From Lichenostomus cassidix (lineage: Eukaryota; Chordata; Aves; Passeriformes; Meliphagidae), in contig CM039182.1 in the NCBI GenBank assembly GCA_008360975.2, positions 90,231,405 through 90,295,404 of the forward strand: 64,000 bases of DNA, in the 5' to 3' direction. A program made the position numbers and the translations under genes. This document shows, one piece after another, positions 14,890 to 28,565 of the stretch; within the stretch, counting starts at the first letter, position 1; the number at the start of each line of letters is the position of its first letter. Below the pieces are notes generated by a model, which ran no database searches, was not told where the DNA came from, and saw only the letters and a list, made by a program, of their open reading frames with translations.

Positions 14890-17884
14890 GAAAGCTTCAG
14901 GTGCATTTGGATTTGACCTCAGACTGAAAGGGTAGATGTATATTCTTGTTTTGAAATCATATGTATGAAGATGATTTACTAAAGGCTGTGTTCATAGCAT
15001 AACAACTTCTAATACCTGTAAAGCTACTTCGTTTTCTTTATACATTCCATGTGATTTTAAACTACAATGACTGCTGCTTGTCCAAATCTCTTAGTCAATC
15101 TCTTTGGCTGATTCTCCAAAAACTTCTACTACTGTTTCCAAATTACGCTATAGGTTCTCACAAGCCTAGGTCCATATAGAATATATTCTATTTTAATCAA
15201 AACAAGCAATTCTGATACCAAATTAAATATGTCCACCTAGAAACTTGTAATGTCTTAATTGCTTTTTGTAATATGCACTTACTCTGACTTACAGAGGTCT
15301 TTTCAAAGAAAGGGAAAGGGCAAGAACTTTGCTGCAAGGATACTCCTTCCAGAAGCAGTACAAAACAGCATTTAAATTTATGCAATATCTTCTTAAAAAA
15401 TTCTAAGATTCTGCTCGACCTGTTGCCTAAAAATACCAGATTTACTCGGGAGTTGTCTTCACTATCATTTTGATTCTTCTCCATGTCTCTAGAAAGTTGC
15501 AGTTCACAGCACCTTTTGTTTTCAGGAGTCTGAATTTCCGATGTCATGACTGGCGAGAGAGAAATTTTACTTCAAGAGGATAATTCAAAGCATGAAAGTT
15601 GGATGCCTACAGCTAGTTGATGCAGATGTATCCCAATGTGCCCTCCATACTGGCTAGAACCATTACCAAAGTGACACACCACGTGACTTGTTGTTAGACC
15701 ATTTCAAAACACTGGAGATTCTGTAGCACATGCCAAGGAGGACTAGAAGATATATTGTAGGTGAATGTACAGGATTGTCTGTGGAAAGTCTTACCTTCCT
15801 TAGCTGGGCCTGGACACAGCTATATATTAGACACTTAAACTTTAGCAGCAAAGGAAAGGAGAAGGAAACAATATCTGGTCTTCCTACAGCTAGAGCTCTA
15901 ATTCTAAATACAGCTAGTAGAAAGAGATGCCTTAAATATTTTAAAAGGATGATCCTGTTCACCTCTCCCAAACTAGGCCATAACTCTGTGAATGCAGTGG
16001 GACCTATAGGAAGTGGAAGATGACATCATCCATTTTTTATCCAGGAATTATGCCTTTTTCTGTGAAACAGCTTCTGATGGAGCAGAAGTGTCATTGGGAG
16101 GCCCGTTGTTGATGTCAATCCCTTCTTTTCTCACCCTCTGTTGCAGAAGGATCCAGTGGCAGGGGACACAATTTTTTAAGTCCTGATGTCTGCTCAGCCT
16201 TGAGGGGCTTGTATCCAGAGCTCCTGAGCTCACTGCCAGGCTGCTGGCCATTGTATGAGTGGGCCACAACCCTCTTCTAGAAGCAGCCATGCAGTGCTGA
16301 ACAGAAGGAAAGTGGGAACCAGAGGTACTTATCAGCATCTAGCTGTTCTAGGAAGCAGATTTACAGCCAAATGTAGCTATATATGACTAAATTTGAGTCC
16401 TTCTTTACATGTGAAATAGCTCAATCTTAACTCTGAAAAATGAAGCAACATCCAAAACCCTGTGCCTCTGAGCTAGAACATTTCTTCTATTTGATTTTTC
16501 TCTAATCTGCCTCTCAAAATGTAATCACTACTCTCATATTCTAAATGCAGCAAAATTTAACTGTTGGCTGCTTATTTTGTCTAATCTTACAATTCTCTTC
16601 CTTTTATTCCAATTTGTTTCTGTCACATTATGTTAGATCTCTTTGTCTGCCATGGAGGGATAGATTTGAACTTGAGGAAAACACTTAAATGACTTAGATG
16701 ACCAATAAAAGAAAGGGGTGGGGGAGGATCCTGTGTCCCAAAGCCAAACTTTGATTAAGAAATATCACCACATGCCTTAAGCAGAGATTTTTTTTTTTTT
16801 TAAACATAGCTAAATGCTGTATAAACAGAGCAGAGTCTGAGATTTCTTCCCAGTCTTGGCTTTCCAGGTTTTCAGTCCAGTATAGAAGCATTTCTGATTG
16901 TGTTTTCCTGGGCATGGCCACTGATATATCTTATGAATCTCAGTCAGCAATTAGTACTACACTCACAGATGCCGCAAATCCTTCAGTAATCACCAACAGG
17001 GAAGGTTTTCCCAACTGGCTACTCATTCAAACAATTCTTTTAAAATTTCTTCCTCCAATTATATTTTTTTAATGAGATAGCTTATGCTTCTCTTAGCTAT
17101 CTCTACACAGCTACCACTGACTGTGGCAGTACATTTCTATTGTATCTAGAAAACTCTGAATTAGTGCTAGGAAATTCATAAATATGGGAGGCAAACCCAC
17201 TTGCCTTTTGAATAACTCTTCTCTCTCTCCCCTCCTCTCCTCAAATCCCCCAAGTGCTGAGTGCAGAGAATATATTTTGGCTCCATGTCATGAACATCCC
17301 AATTCCCATGTGAGCAATATGCTTAGTGGATTCATAAGGGCTACTTACAGATACCAGTGCTTATAGGATCAGGCCTGGAAAAATCTCTCTTCATCATCCA
17401 TCTCCCTGGAAATGCGTGATTTTGATTACTCATTCTAGCCATGAGAGATTAGTTTAAAATTCCCATTTTATGTCAGACTGTGGCTTAGTCTTAAAAAAAA
17501 CACCACAAAAAAACAGCTACAATGGAGATTGATCATCAAAAGCCATTGAGGCAAATCACTGGGGTGTAACAACTGTACCTCAGACACAGAGAAGAGCCAT
17601 GTCAGTGAAGGGAGGTATTTTTTTTGGAAGTAAAAATTTTGATTCAAGTTTTGTTAGCACATGCAAAGCTACAAAGCTGTAATTAGTGTCATCCCCTGTC
17701 TAAGCCAAGTAATCACCATCATTGTCTTCTATATTTCAAAAGTGATTAGATCTCACCAGGGTAGCAGTATATACCCAATAGGCAGTGTACTTAATTAGAA
17801 ATGTTATATATGGTTTCTGTTTAAGTTTCCGACAATTTTTGGCTACACTTACAGGAGATCCTTAAAACTTCTGTGTTTACTAAG

Positions 17885-17964
17885 GTGTCTCTGCCCACAG
17901 CAAGGGGATTTGAACTAGGTGGTCTTTAAGGTATCTTATGAGCCAGGCCATTCTATGATTCTAT
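17885..17964 (+). mobile_element. CR1 LINE 3' terminal fragment, plus orientation
   Basis: The sequence GGGGATTTGAACTAGGTGGTC followed by TTTAAGGT and CCATTCTATGATTCTAT is the typical 3' end of a bird CR1 retrotransposon, including the ATTCTATG octamer repeats at the tail. Only about 80 bases remain, in keeping with the heavy 5' truncation normal for CR1. Confidence 0.85.
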
Positions 17965-20140
17965 ACTCCAAATTCAGGAAAAATAGTTTCCAAACTGTAG
18001 GTGTTCCTTTCAACTCTATTGGGTTTTTTTCCTCTAGAGCATGTTATTTGTAGTGCTGCTTGGAGGGTGAAATGCTTTGCAACCTCAACTATTTTTCACT
18101 TTTCTACAATTTATATCTACATGTGACATATGCTTAATGCAGTAATATTACAAGGACACTGAAACATGATCCAAAATTGCACCAGTATGACCTGAAAATT
18201 TCAAAGGATTTATTTGATAAGTTGTACTACCATGTTCCACCCAGTAAGGCACTGGTTGTAGGAAGATATGGTGTATAAGTCGTTACCCTGAAACATAGAA
18301 ACAAGTGTTAAATGTATTTAAGAGTCAGCAAAGCACTTTAAACATATAAGCAAATAATTTGCTGAATAAGGGTATTATATTAGTTTTTGAAATTATATAA
18401 TGTTGACTCTGTGATAGAGTGATAGAGTGGGAATTTGTTCCCAAACACACTCATTTTCATCTTGGTATGCCCATTTTCCATGGAAAAATAATCAAATATA
18501 TCTAAATACATAATAATTGTGTGTTTTCACAGGAAGAACTCGTAATAGCAAATGTAGCATAATTTAGTTCCATGTCAGAATTAGAGATTAGGTGTCATAT
18601 TTTAAAACTCCAATTATGTGGAATTAAAATGATCCAGAGCGTGAGTTCTGAGAAAGTGGTCAGTGTATTATTGAACCATTAGATCATGTCTTACTTAATA
18701 GCAACTTTATTGGTTGCACAGAACAAGAAAAAGTAATACAGTATTTCAAGTACAAAGTGTTTCAGATACAAGAGAGAGAATGAGAATGATATGAGAATTG
18801 TTTATCTTTGTTTTTAATCTCAGAATTACCATGGTATCATTGCAAAAAAAAAAAAAAGTTAGAAGTAAGGGTGTGAAATGAGATGTGATGTCAACTGGAA
18901 AAATGCAAACAAGTGGAAACATATTTGAAAGCATTCATTATATGGAAGAGATAGACTCAAAATTAGCAATGCTAGTGACATATCCTATGAATAGAGTTTA
19001 AGGTGACATACTAAATAGAGATACTTAAAATAGAGAGAATATCAGATAAGATCATAACATTTAGACTTCTGTAATACATTCCACTGAGAATTTAATGATT
19101 TACATTTAAGATGAGCAATGTCTTTGCAAGCTGGAACTGCTGTGGGATGAAAGACTGCTATGGTCCTGAGGATGACCATAGTATTCTCTGCTATACATCT
19201 TCCTCAAATAAGTAAATCTAATTATTAAGTTGGGGCTGAAGATGTTTTAAGTAATCCATATAGCCCTCAAACACCCGTTCATTAGCTAGTAGTAGACTGA
19301 GCAGCTCTTTTTCTCCTCAGACCTGGTAGTTCTGAGGTGCAGCTGGACTTTCTCCTAGAGGGTGTGCTGCACTGGGTCCTTGCAGTGATTGGGAAGGGGC
19401 AAATTATCTGTCTTAAATAACTGAATATAGGATTCATGCTTTACTTTGAGGTATTTATTCTGCAGATAGAAATTGCCTTTCAATATCCTTTACACACTAG
19501 AGTTCTGCAAAGATGTCATGTAAAATACAAGATCTAAGTCTTGCAATTTACATAGGCACTAAAATGAAGCATGCTTTATCTTGTTCATCTCATTAGTTTG
19601 TATAGTTTAAATGCAGTGCCAGAGCCAGGCAGATGTTTTGTGATTCCTGGTGATCTCACTGAGCCTGGTCAGTGTTTTGGCTTGGATAAAGTGAAAAAGG
19701 CATGAAGGTTTTTGCCCACTTCACGCTGTGTTCAGGCCCTCAGATTTCAGTTTGTTGCTCTCAGCCATAGCGTAGGCATTTGGAAACAGTCTTTGTACAG
19801 AAAGAAGAAACCAAACAGTGGGGTGGGATGGAGAGACAGGAAGAGAGAGGAGTACAGATATCAATTTGTCAGACCACTGACAAAGTTCAGCTCCCTACTG
19901 CAGTGTGTGTGTGACAACCTAGAATTTGTGTTTTTCTCAGTCCAACATCTTGAGAACATGTACATTCATGGCAAAAGTAGATGTTATAGACCTTGTATAT
20001 TCGCAAAGGCACATTTTAAAATGTGACCTTAAATGTATGCAGATATTCAGGAGCACTCAAGGGTTTTCAACTAGTATTATTCTTAATTATGGGTCAACAA
20101 CACTTTTGACTCTGTGTCATGTAACAATGTGAAAGGCAGG

Positions 20141-20258
20141 TTTTGTTCTTCTTTACTGTTTTTTTGGGGTTTTTTTATTTGTTTTTTTTGGTTGGTTGGT
20201 TGGTTTTGATTTTGTGGGTTTGTTTTGGTTTTTTTTGGTTTTGTGTTTGGGTTTTTTT
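20141..20258. repeat. T/G-only low-complexity block with (TTGG)n
   Basis: About 118 bases are almost entirely T and G on the plus strand, with only a few A or C. It includes four consecutive TTGG units near 20190-20206 and several GGG and GGGG runs, and could form two-layer G-quadruplexes. Confidence 0.85.
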
Positions 20259-21508
20259 AATAGTCTTATAAAATATATGTTTTCTCTTCCATGCTGGGAA
20301 AACAGCTAGGCAAGCTAGAACTTCATGGTCCACATTTGAGCTTTTCTAGGGAAACCCTGAACATGTGCAGGGTGGAGATTACAGAGTGATGTAACAGTGG
20401 AGAGACACCCTGAAAAACACATCAAACAGAGACTGATAGACTGCAGTGAGGAATAGGCAGGAAAAGACAAGTGTGAGATGTTATGGAATGGGCTCCTAGG
20501 GATGGAAGCAGGCTTCAGGGCGAGGAGGATGGTGGGCAATTTGCTAAAGCTCTGAAAGATGGCTGAGAGCAGCTCTAGAAAGAGGAACTTGTCTCTAAGG
20601 GTCAAGCAGGGAGAGAGAGAGAGATTATGAACTTCTGTCTGTTTATTTATTTCTGCTTTGTTTTTGCTTGTCACTTTGCATTTTCTCTGTTTAACAGTTT
20701 TTGAGGCAACAGACTGAAAGGAAAGCATCTGGGCAGCACCACCTCAAAGCTGTGGTTTTCTGTGGGGGCAAGAGCCTCTTGGACTAGACCCTGTGCTAGC
20801 AAGTAGCATCTGGCCTTGATATTTGGGTAGTAGTTGATGATGTGGTCCTGATAAATGCCCTTTATGCTCTTCAGGCAGTGCCCAAAACTCAGGGTTTTGT
20901 TTTGGTTTGTTATGGGGGTTTTTTTCAGCAGGAGGGTGGGGGGATGTTTGCTGTCTTTAGACTTTATATTTGCCTAATTCTTTCACTCAAATTGTTTAGT
21001 TTTGGCCAGGAATTTAAAAGAAAATCCAACAGACAGAGACAACTTCTATTGACTGCAAAGGGATTTAGACCTCTAATCTATTTCTTTGTCTCTGGAAACC
21101 AGAGCCTTTGTTTGTGTTCTTCATCTGGCCTTTTTAATTTTGTGTGTATTCTTCAGTTTATTTCCTACTTAATTGTTTAGCTGTTAATTTTAATCTCCCT
21201 TTTCTGTATAATCACTTCCATAATTGTTCTCACTGTCGTTCAGTCTGAGACTGATCTCCTATTTAATTCAACAGCAATTCTGTCACTGAGTTTAGCATGA
21301 GCCTGATCAGCTTCTATTTTAGTAAATGACATTTTCTTGAGGGTAAAGGAAAAAGAGTACAGACAAAAGTTATGAGGCTGAATAGATCCTAGAAACTAAA
21401 TTATGTCATATTCTGAAGCAAATACACCACAACCTTGCCAGAGATTTATTAAGGTAATATTTCAGAATGTTTTCCTCTCCTTCAGTAGGACACCAGACAA
21501 TTTTTAAA

Positions 21509-21587
21509 GCCCCCTTATAATAGAAAGAGGAGAAATGGTAACATCTTTTGCCCCCTTATAGAACCAGGAGAAATGATAACATCTTTT
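21509..21587 (+). repeat. Local tandem duplication of about 40 bases
   Basis: Units 21509-21549 and 21550-21587 both begin GCCCCCTTATA and end AGGAGAAAT-G/A followed by TAACATCTTTT. They differ by a few substitutions and a 3-base length change, so this is a fairly old direct duplication. Confidence 0.85.
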
Positions 21588-24500
21588 ACGCTACCCGTGG
21601 ATTAACTCTGAAAATGATCTAAAGGATATTAAGAAATCACTGCAGGAGAGCTCACAGCATGTGATGAACCTCTGTATTTAATTTATGTGAAAACAGCAGG
21701 ATTCAATTCTCTAACATTATTGCCACTTACATTTCACAGGAATTTGTCCCAGTGCCACACAAATTCTAAAAAATGAGTTAAAAGTCATAAAAATTGGTCA
21801 AAAATGTCCAATATAACTGAGAAAAATATAATTCAAAGGGATGAGCTCATTCTTTGGGGTCTGCTTGTGCTCGCACTGTCAATTTTGCCATCATTAATAG
21901 AAGTAGGATCATAACCCAGTAAAAACTTGTTGAGATGACACATTTTTGTTCATCATAAGTATCCATTATGTCCCCAGTTTTCCAAGAAAAATAGAAGGTG
22001 ATTAATTTTAAACTCATGAGTAGCCCACAGAAATCAATGCAATTGCCCACTTAAAGGCAACTGTGCTCTTCAGGGCTAAATCCACAGCATGGTTTTTTCT
22101 CACCTTTGCTCCTTTAAGTGCCTAAATCTAGTACTGAGAAACCACCAAGCTGCTCAGCAGTAATGTTCAGCTGCAGCCTAACCCTGTGGGCACTGCAGGG
22201 TGTGTTTAGAACTGGCTCATTATTGATATTCCTCAAATGACTCAATCTCTGTCTCATAAACAAAGCTGGAGAGTGGAGTGTTAAGTCCTACAAAGGCAAG
22301 ATTTGCAGTTTTTTTTTTTTTAAAAATTAACATCTTGAGATGGGGAAAAGTACATTTGCAAGAATCTTAATTCTGAATGATCCCTCTGCAGAAACATAAT
22401 CTAAATGTTTTACTAACTGAAGCAGGAGCTCTTAAAGCACCAAGCAGTTTCACTATCCCGTTCAAATAACTGTTACTTAAGACAAAAAAGTCACCTAGAC
22501 ATGTGATAAGAATTTTGTAGCTTTTGGCACAACACATGAAGGTTCTTTGTGGTGATATTTGGGGTTCTTTATTCTTCATTCTGAGTCTTTAATTCCATCT
22601 TCTTTTTTTCTTGATATTGGCAAGATGGATTGACATAGCATTAACAGAGCTGCAACATGAAAAAAAGAGAGCATGTAGTGTATTCAGACCAGGTGGTTAT
22701 ATGGTTTTCTTTCAATTTAACAAAGCAGAAAAATGCATCATTTCCTTGACCAACTATATTTGAAGTTGCTATTACAGTTTTCATGAACTCTATATCTTCC
22801 CAGGCATTCCTTGCTGGATCATAGCTGTGTGGTTTTCTGAATGCATAAGGAATGGTGGTCAAATATAGGAAAATAATGAGATTTCTTGAAAAATGTAAAT
22901 TTTAACTTTTCATGGATTCAGTTCATTTTCCAAGACAATGAACTTATTTTATAATTTCATGTAGAACTGTAGTTATAGTAAAATAAAATATTTAAAATAA
23001 ATTTAAATAATATTATTGTTTATCTGAAAGTTAGGAGCACCTAAATTATTAGGGTTTTTTTGTAAGCCTCTTTCTTAGAATATATAAACAGAGACTTTTA
23101 CTTCTCTATTCAGAATGTTTCTGTCACTTTCGTCACTTATTAATTTCCCCTTACTAACTCAGTCTCCACAATTAGATGGCTCCTTTACTAATAATGAGTG
23201 GTAATATCAGGTAACTTTTATGTCTGCTGCACAGACCTTTAAATAGTAACCACTTCACCATTCCCATAATGAGATGATGGGAAAGGTGCAGATAGATCTG
23301 TGTGAAGATATCAAACAGCAACAAACACAGACTAAGAGCTAAAGTTCAAGGTTGAGAGGAAATAGGATTTAATTTAAAGTAATTTTATTTAAGATTGTTA
23401 AACTATCAGTGCTTATTATGTGGTGGAAGAATTGTCTTCCTTGAAAAAATAAAAGGTGTTTAGCACCTTATGGATAAGTTAAAATCAGTGGCATTTTACT
23501 GTTGAAGGAAAATAAAAAGTAATGCTCCTAGAAGATGTAAAGAATATCTTGGTCTTAGACACAGTGACTTTTTTGCTGAACCTTACAATACTTGTTTAAA
23601 GATCAATATTTCACAAAGTTAGGGTATTGTTTGTTTTAAAGTTCATATCTGTTTCAAGTCTGAAACACTGTCAGAAAGATCTCTTTCTTTGTGGAGACAC
23701 CTTCAGCTTTCTGTTTGTCAACTGTATTCTCCACCAGATAAATGATTTCTAGTTTTTTTAGTTATCACGAGTAATGCACCTGTAAGAGTTTCTATCAAGT
23801 CATTTATAAAAATCACAAATTCCTACATGGTATTTTCAAAAATAGACCCTAAACCACAATAGTATAGTATGTAAAAAGAAAAGAAACATCGGAAACTGCA
23901 TTTTGCTATCTGTATGGGAATACCTGGATGTTGTATACCAAATAATGTAGTATCCTTTGACACTTGTATGTTGTCTTTGAATTAGAGAAAACAAAATATT
24001 TGTAGGACATATTCAAATAGAACACGTCTTATTAAAAAAAAAAAAAAAAAGTGACTCAGAAGTAAAAGCAGATAAATGAAAGTATAGCCTAAAATAATTG
24101 AAGGGAAAAAACCAAAAAAAGAATGTTTTCAGGTTTCATGTCTAGTTAGGAGTAGGTATTTGAATAAAGTTCTTGTCTGCTAAGGAGACATTTCCCTGCT
24201 TGTTTGGTGGGTACTGAGGGAAAGGCTGATTTTCTTTGGCTTCTGGTGAATGAGAAAATTACTGATCAATTGTATAACATCATGGCCATGCTCTTCAATT
24301 ACTGATATTTTTATCATGTTCTTCCAAATGACTGGGATGTGGAAGTATAATACATTTAAGAATATAAATGAGCAGATATATGAATTTCAGAGACTTTTGC
24401 TGTTTTCTAAATTTTTCATTTTGCCAGCTGCATTAATGAATTATAGCAGACAAATTCGAGGCCATTTTCTTCAAAATTAAAAATTTATTTTCATCTGAAA

Positions 24501-25370
24501 CTTACCATTTCCTTCTTAGCAACAGTGATCTCATTTTGACAAAATCCTGGTATATTTAAGCTAGAATGTTTCCGATACAGACAATAGTTATGATACTCTA
24601 TTATGCACAACCCCAATCAGGAATACATACAACTTTTTGAATCAAAAATGCTAGAAATAACATTTTTCTGAATATTGAGTTAGAAACATATTATGAGCAT
24701 AATTGAATTTATTAGTATTCCCAAGAGACAATTACTGTTTCAGTGAGAACAAAACAGAGTCTCATTAGAGACATGAAAATACCATGTATCTGTTTGCCAA
24801 ATATACCACTAAACTGTACACAAAAGAGCTGAGCACTTATTAATAGCAGCGAAAGGATTGAATGCTAAGTATGGTTATTGATGTAAAGTAAAAAAAATGT
24901 AACTGGCTAGCATGAACATGTTGATACGAAAAATATTTTTTAAATCCCTCAGAGCTGATGTAACTGTGGTTTTACTGAAGCATAATGTAGGATAGTGGTT
25001 AATGAGCAAAGACCTGAAAAATGTTGAAGTTAAAAATAGTACTTTACTGGCCTAAATATCTATTTCTTTTTTGTATTTTTGTTTTGTTTTGTTTGGTTAG
25101 GGGTTTCTTTTTCAATATCACATGTCACAACTTGGCAAAACATCTGTAGTTCAAATCTGATCACAACTGTTTTACTGGTTTTATTAACAGCAAGATTAAC
25201 CAGCAATCAGTGAACTCCACATTCAGTGTCATTATAAACAATGCAACAGAAAAACCACAACATTAGATGCCACTAAGATGTTAATATATGCATACAAATA
25301 TCTAAACAGTCTTCTATACACAATCCTAACATTTTCTAATGTTAAAACTCATGGTGCTGTGTGTACTTTA

Positions 25371-25605
25371 CATAGATTTCTAGAATGGTTTGGGTGAGAA
25401 GGTACCTTAAATATCATCTAGTCTTAATTCCACAGCCATGGGCAAAGATGCCAACAATTAGACCAGGTTGCTCAAAGCCAAATCCAACCTGGCCTTGACC
25501 ACTTCCAGAGATGGGATATCCACAATTTTGGACAACCTGTTCTAGTGCCTCACAACTCTCATAGTGAGGAACATCTTTTCTCTTACTAATTCACCTTTAT
25601 GGACC
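25371..25605 (-). mobile_element. CR1 LINE 3' fragment, minus orientation
   Basis: The plus strand shows the reverse complement of a CR1 3' region: TAGAATGGTTTGGGTGAGAA, CTTAAATATCATCTAG, ACCAGGTTGCTCAAAGCCA, CAACCTGGCCTTGACCAC and CAACCTGTTCTAGTGCCTCA occur in the expected order. Substitutions throughout indicate an old copy. It has no coding capacity. Confidence 0.92.
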
Positions 25606-27439
25606 ACATATGTCTTATTTATTTATTTTAAGGAACTGCAGTAATTTTATTGCTTTATCAATAGTTTTGAATGAGTTTATATTTTTTTTCTTTTTCCTGC
25701 ATTTATACCTAGTCACTAATACCTATTGAAAATCAGAATTTCTTTTCCACTGAAAATTTTGGGGGAAAATATCATGTTTTTAATACAAAAATGAAAATTC
25801 TGAAAAATTTTTGGAAAGGCAAAAAAATAGCATGTTCATTTAGATGTGAAACATTTAGATTATTCCTAAGATTTAGCTTACATGTCAAGCTTTGAATCTT
25901 ACTAGAACACACGGTTTCTCATCAATATGCATATCCTGAAATGACAAATTAACAAACTCAAACTTTCCAGAAGTTAGATGTGAAACTGGGCTGGTGTCTA
26001 ATGAAAACCATTCTCTTGAGGTTCTCTAAATATTATTTTCCAAGTACTTTCTCAAAACATCCTAGTTTCTCTAAATCAGATTGTTTTTTATATCACAAAA
26101 CAGCTCTACTGGCCAAGCATGCATGATCAACATGGCCTAAAGAAAGCTAGTTTTCCCTTTTTCTAGCTTTCCTTTCCTTGTATTTAGCCATTGTTTCTCA
26201 CCTGTTTTTCATCAGCAAGGTACAGTACTTTGTTTTTTCACTTCTTGATAATTTCGTGCAGTCTTCCTTTTTATGAGCTGGTCCATGTGGAATGTCTAGG
26301 TGGAGGATGAGATTATTCCTCCTCCTTGTGATTTCTCAGGATCTCTGATTCAACTGTTGGCTTCCAGCTCCATGCTGTGCCTCTCACATGATCTACTACC
26401 TGCTATGCTCTGGAGTCTCGGATCCGTGTTTGGGAAGAAAATGGCCTGTTCAGGGCAAAAAAGGCTTTCAAACAGACAAACCTGCATGATAATGAAAACA
26501 GAAACATCCAAGGAATTAGAGAGGCTGTGCAGAGCTTGCTGCAACTCTGAAGGTCCCTGTCCTAGCTTGTATCAAGTCTGAAAGCCAGGTACAAGATGGT
26601 ATGGGGAATTGCAGAAAAAGTTTTTTTGATATATGTTCTGTCCTTCTTGGTCAATTTGAAGCTTAAAAAAAAAAAAAAAAAACTTAGCCTAATTTTTATG
26701 CCAAAGACATAAATTCTATTTTAATTTTAAAATCTTCTGGTTTATTTCTGGAAAGCTCACTGTAAGGAAAAAGTCGAGATAAGTCTGTGTCAAAGCTGTG
26801 GCCAGTCAGGGTCCTGTTACACCATTGAACTGTGCAAGATCACCATCTCCTTTTTCTTAGGACCCATTTGCAGGTATTATCAATGATTCAGGTCTTGTTC
26901 CTTAGGCTTGCCCACCAAGACCATGTTCCTGTTTTGCCATTTTCCCCTAAATGGTAGTTTAAAGTCTGTTGGTCTTATCTTTCCAGAATGCTCAGGTTTT
27001 TCATTGAGTGATGCATATCTCACACAGTACAATCTTTTTTTATTTAGTCTGAATAACATCTCTATTTCTATGTTCATTTCTATTCAAAATATTGCTGTTA
27101 ATATTAGCTCCCTGAGTGCTTTCTAGTCTGTCTCTTGAGTTCCTTCACTGGTTCTTTCCTCTATTTGCAAAGAACACAATAAAAGTAAAAAAAAAAATAT
27201 TGTAAGAGATTTGTGGGTTTATGTATGAAAGAGATTGTTCATTCAGCAGCCAGATTTGTTTCAGTTGGAGAGGGAATGGACAGAGTAAAAAACAAGTAAG
27301 AAATGAATGAGAAATTCTGAAATATCAATGTTTTTGTGAAGTTCTTAATTTTTTTTTTTTCTCAGGGTCTTGACAGAGTAGTTGGCTGAAATTATGATAT
27401 CAAAATAACTTTGTCTTTTTTATGTTTATACATTTCTAG

Positions 27440-27595
<156 letters not shown>

Positions 27596-28545
27596 TGATT
27601 GTTTTCATACCTTTCTTGGATGGCCATAGTCATGCTGACGATTCATGTATCACATTCAAAGATCCTGAACAGTTTGATATTAGGACTTTTTGGTTTCTTG
27701 TTTAGTCTCTGAGACTTGGAGTCAAGCATCAGCCCTCCAGGCTTTATAATAGCAGGTGGACAGTGGAGTTGGCTGTAAAATGTCAAAGTGAATTTGGATC
27801 CCTGCTCCCTCTTAGTATGTTGCTTCAGCATCTAGAGATGTCCTCCTGGTAGATTCACAGCTTTTATGAAATATTTTCTGATTATGTCTGTCTGAGACAC
27901 AGGTATTACATGCAGACTTCTCATGGATTGGTAGGAGGAGGCAAGAAAAAGTGCTGTTTATAGCTTTCTATTTTTAATTTTCTTTGATATTGCATAGGTT
28001 TACTCTAAGACTGATCAGAATTGAACCACAATAGTTGTCTCTGTCATTTTTGGTACAACATATTTTCTGTAAAGGATTAGGGTCAGCTTAGGAGTCGTGC
28101 AGCTCTTCATGATATTTTTCCCATGAAGCATCTTTTTATACGTGAAGAACTTTTATTCAGATGGTTTTATTTAAAAAATAGAAAAACACTGAATGGAAAA
28201 CATTTTGATGGAAAAAACATTAAGAGAAATTTGCACAAAATAGAAAAACAAAATTAATATTATTATAGAGTAAGCAGAAGTGCTAAATGCAGTTCCTGTG
28301 TGCATCTGAATAGTTTTGTTCTAATAACCAATAAAGAGTCACATATAGCCAAAATAAGTAGAACAATATTCCAAAATCTCATCAGATTCCTCTGTTTCCC
28401 TTTTGAGTGGTCATGGAAGAGCTCTGTTACCTTTTTTTTTTTTTTAATAGGCACTAAGTTATGTTTCTCACAATTGCAATATGTAGGGTGTCTGTCACAA
28501 TGGGATACATCATTCCCTTGAAAAGGATGGATTTTAGACAGACAG

Positions 28546-28565
28546 GGAGAGAGTTAACTCTCTCC
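28546..28565. repeat. Perfect 20-base palindrome
   Basis: GGAGAGAGTT is followed without a spacer by its exact reverse complement AACTCTCTCC, centred on GTTAAC. No known role is evident. Confidence 0.9.

Larger units (their letters stand above)
14661..27439 (+). other. GABBR2: GABBR2 intron, phase 0, 12779 bases
   Basis: Starts GTAAGT and ends CATTTCTAG. It holds a trinucleotide repeat (14842-14889), a CR1 3' end (about 17885-17964), a T/G-only block (20141-20258), a 40-base local duplication (21509-21587), a minus-strand CR1 fragment (about 25371-25605) and poly-A runs of 14 bases at 18844, 17 at 24034 and 18 at 26665. The remaining sequence is AT-rich with no recognised gene. The longest open frames (116 codons minus at 15197-15547; 137 codons minus at 20315-20728) have no recognisable domain. 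Confidence 0.93.

Noticed and set aside
15197..15547. 116-codon minus-strand open frame
   Set aside because: No recognisable domain or gene context; consistent with chance in an intron.
24034..26682. Poly-A runs at 24034 and 26665 as tails of processed retrogenes
   Set aside because: Sequence upstream of each run shows no gene-like reading frame or retroelement body, and no flanking target duplication was seen.
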